NCBI GenBank assembly: GCA_034432445.1
Contig: DAOUBX010000100.1
Coordinates: forward strand, 1-6,393
Length of the DNA: 6,393 bases
From: JANWYQ01 sp034432445
Lineage (GTDB): Bacteria; Chloroflexota; Anaerolineae; JAAEKA01
Direction: 5' to 3'
The translations under genes were made by a program, and so were the position numbers. The notes beneath the pieces are model-generated. The model worked only from the letters and a program-made list of their open reading frames with translations. It was not told the origin of the DNA and did no database searches. Shown here piece by piece: positions 5,759 through 6,393 of the stretch. Positions within the stretch are counted from its first letter, which is position 1. The number at the start of each line of letters is the position of its first letter.

Positions 5759-5768
5759 TTCTGCCAAA

Positions 5769-5797
5769 ATTCTAGCACAGTGAAACGCAAACTGCAA
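5769..5797 (-). promoter_or_regulatory. Sigma-70 type promoter for glmU operon
   Basis: On the minus strand a -35 TTGCAG (5797-5792), an exact 17-bp spacer and a -10 TAGAAT (5774-5769) are preceded by TGC, an extended -10. Predicted start near 5761-5762, giving a leader of about 230 nt. It sits just after the end of the rRNA operon and is the most convincing promoter in the window. Confidence 0.75.
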
Positions 5798-5820
5798 ACA
5801 ACCGCAACAGCCCAGCCGGG

Positions 5821-5842
5821 AAAATAAAACAAGCTCCGTTGG
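5821..5842 (-). terminator. End of rRNA operon: 5S-flanking stem plus T-rich tract
   Basis: Sequences flanking the 5S gene pair with each other: AAGCTC (5831-5836) with GAGCTT (5955-5960), continuing into the 5S terminal helix after one mismatch. On the minus strand the 3' arm is followed by G, TTTT, A, TTTT (5830-5821). The stem encloses the whole 5S gene, so it doubles as a processing stem. Whether it stops RNA polymerase is inference. Confidence 0.45.
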
Positions 5843-5953
5843 CGACGACCTACTCTCGCAGGGACCTCCGTCCCAACTACCATCGGCGCTGGAGGGCTTA
5901 ACTGCCAGGTTCGGGATGGGGCTGGGTGTACCCCCTCCGCTAACGTCACCAAC
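5838..5953 (-). rRNA. rrf: 5S ribosomal RNA
   Basis: Read on the minus strand it shows the 5S hallmarks: a terminal helix GTTGG/CCAAC, GCGGAGGGGGTACACC near the 5' end, CCCCATCCCGAACCTGGCAG followed by TTAAGCCC (loops B and C), and GAGAGTAGGTCG near the 3' end. The length of about 116 nt is normal. Ends are placed from the terminal helix and may be off by a few bases. It follows the 23S gene in the standard 23S-5S order with no tRNA in the spacer. Confidence 0.95.
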
Positions 5954-6033
5954 AGAGCTTATTCGCGATGAAAAGGGGGCTGATGCCCTAACAACCGAAT
6001 AGAATGCATGGTTCAAGTTCTACCATCTCACGT
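5954..6033 (-). other. 23S-5S internal transcribed spacer
   Basis: About 80 nt with no tRNA gene. It holds a small hairpin GGGC/GCCC (5977-5980/5985-5988, loop TGAT) followed on the minus strand by CCTTTTC, and half of the stem that encloses the 5S. These are likely RNase processing structures. Exact borders depend on the 23S end. Confidence 0.7.

Positions 6034-6393
<360 letters not shown>

Noticed and set aside
5728..6016. Minus-strand ORFs of 74 and 92 codons over the 5S gene
   Set aside because: They translate the 5S rRNA and its flanks; the sequence is explained by rRNA.

Overview
The window is an ordinary chromosomal stretch, and almost every real gene reads on the minus strand (right to left). 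It probably comes from a member of the Chloroflexota. This is inferred from four things: the style of the RecO, GlmU and CNNM proteins; a small ParB-like 'VRDGHHR-SVA' relic of a type I associate with that phylum; palindromic intergenic repeats; and a lipoprotein with a C-terminal Ig-like (NEW3-like) pattern. No marker here proves the assignment.

Layout from the right edge in the direction of transcription: the 3' end of a 23S rRNA gene (about 6034-6393, running off the window), a spacer of about 80 nt, a 5S rRNA (about 5838-5953), and a T-rich tract that looks like the end of the rRNA operon. About 25 bp further on lies a near-consensus sigma-70 promoter (5769-5797). It would produce a leader of roughly 230 nt holding two tiny ORFs and a good intrinsic terminator (5600-5646), then a strong ribosome binding site and glmU. 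glmU is followed after 8 nt by a CNNM/CorC-type membrane protein with CBS domains, then after 21 nt by cdd (cytidine deaminase). recO follows after 156 nt. After another 148 nt, filled by a compound palindromic element, comes a small secreted lipoprotein gene. A bidirectional terminator (703-737) closes the array.

The left 700 bases hold no solid gene. They contain a C-terminal relic of a ParB-like protein on the plus strand (about 538-672), nested inverted repeats (406-479), a doubtful 67-codon ORF on the minus strand ending in a terminator-like hairpin (104-123), and a 31-bp near-perfect palindrome (53-83).

Functionally this is housekeeping: ribosomal RNA, UDP-GlcNAc synthesis for the envelope, a cation-transport/CBS membrane protein, pyrimidine salvage and recombinational repair. 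cdd and recO beside a CorC-like gene recalls the ybeY-dgkA-cdd-era-recO neighbourhood of Firmicutes, but era, ybeY and dgkA are not between them here. I see no defence system, mobile element, CRISPR array or obvious new enzyme system. The most interesting unexplained signals are the glmU leader (promoter, small ORFs, terminator) and the compound palindrome downstream of recO.
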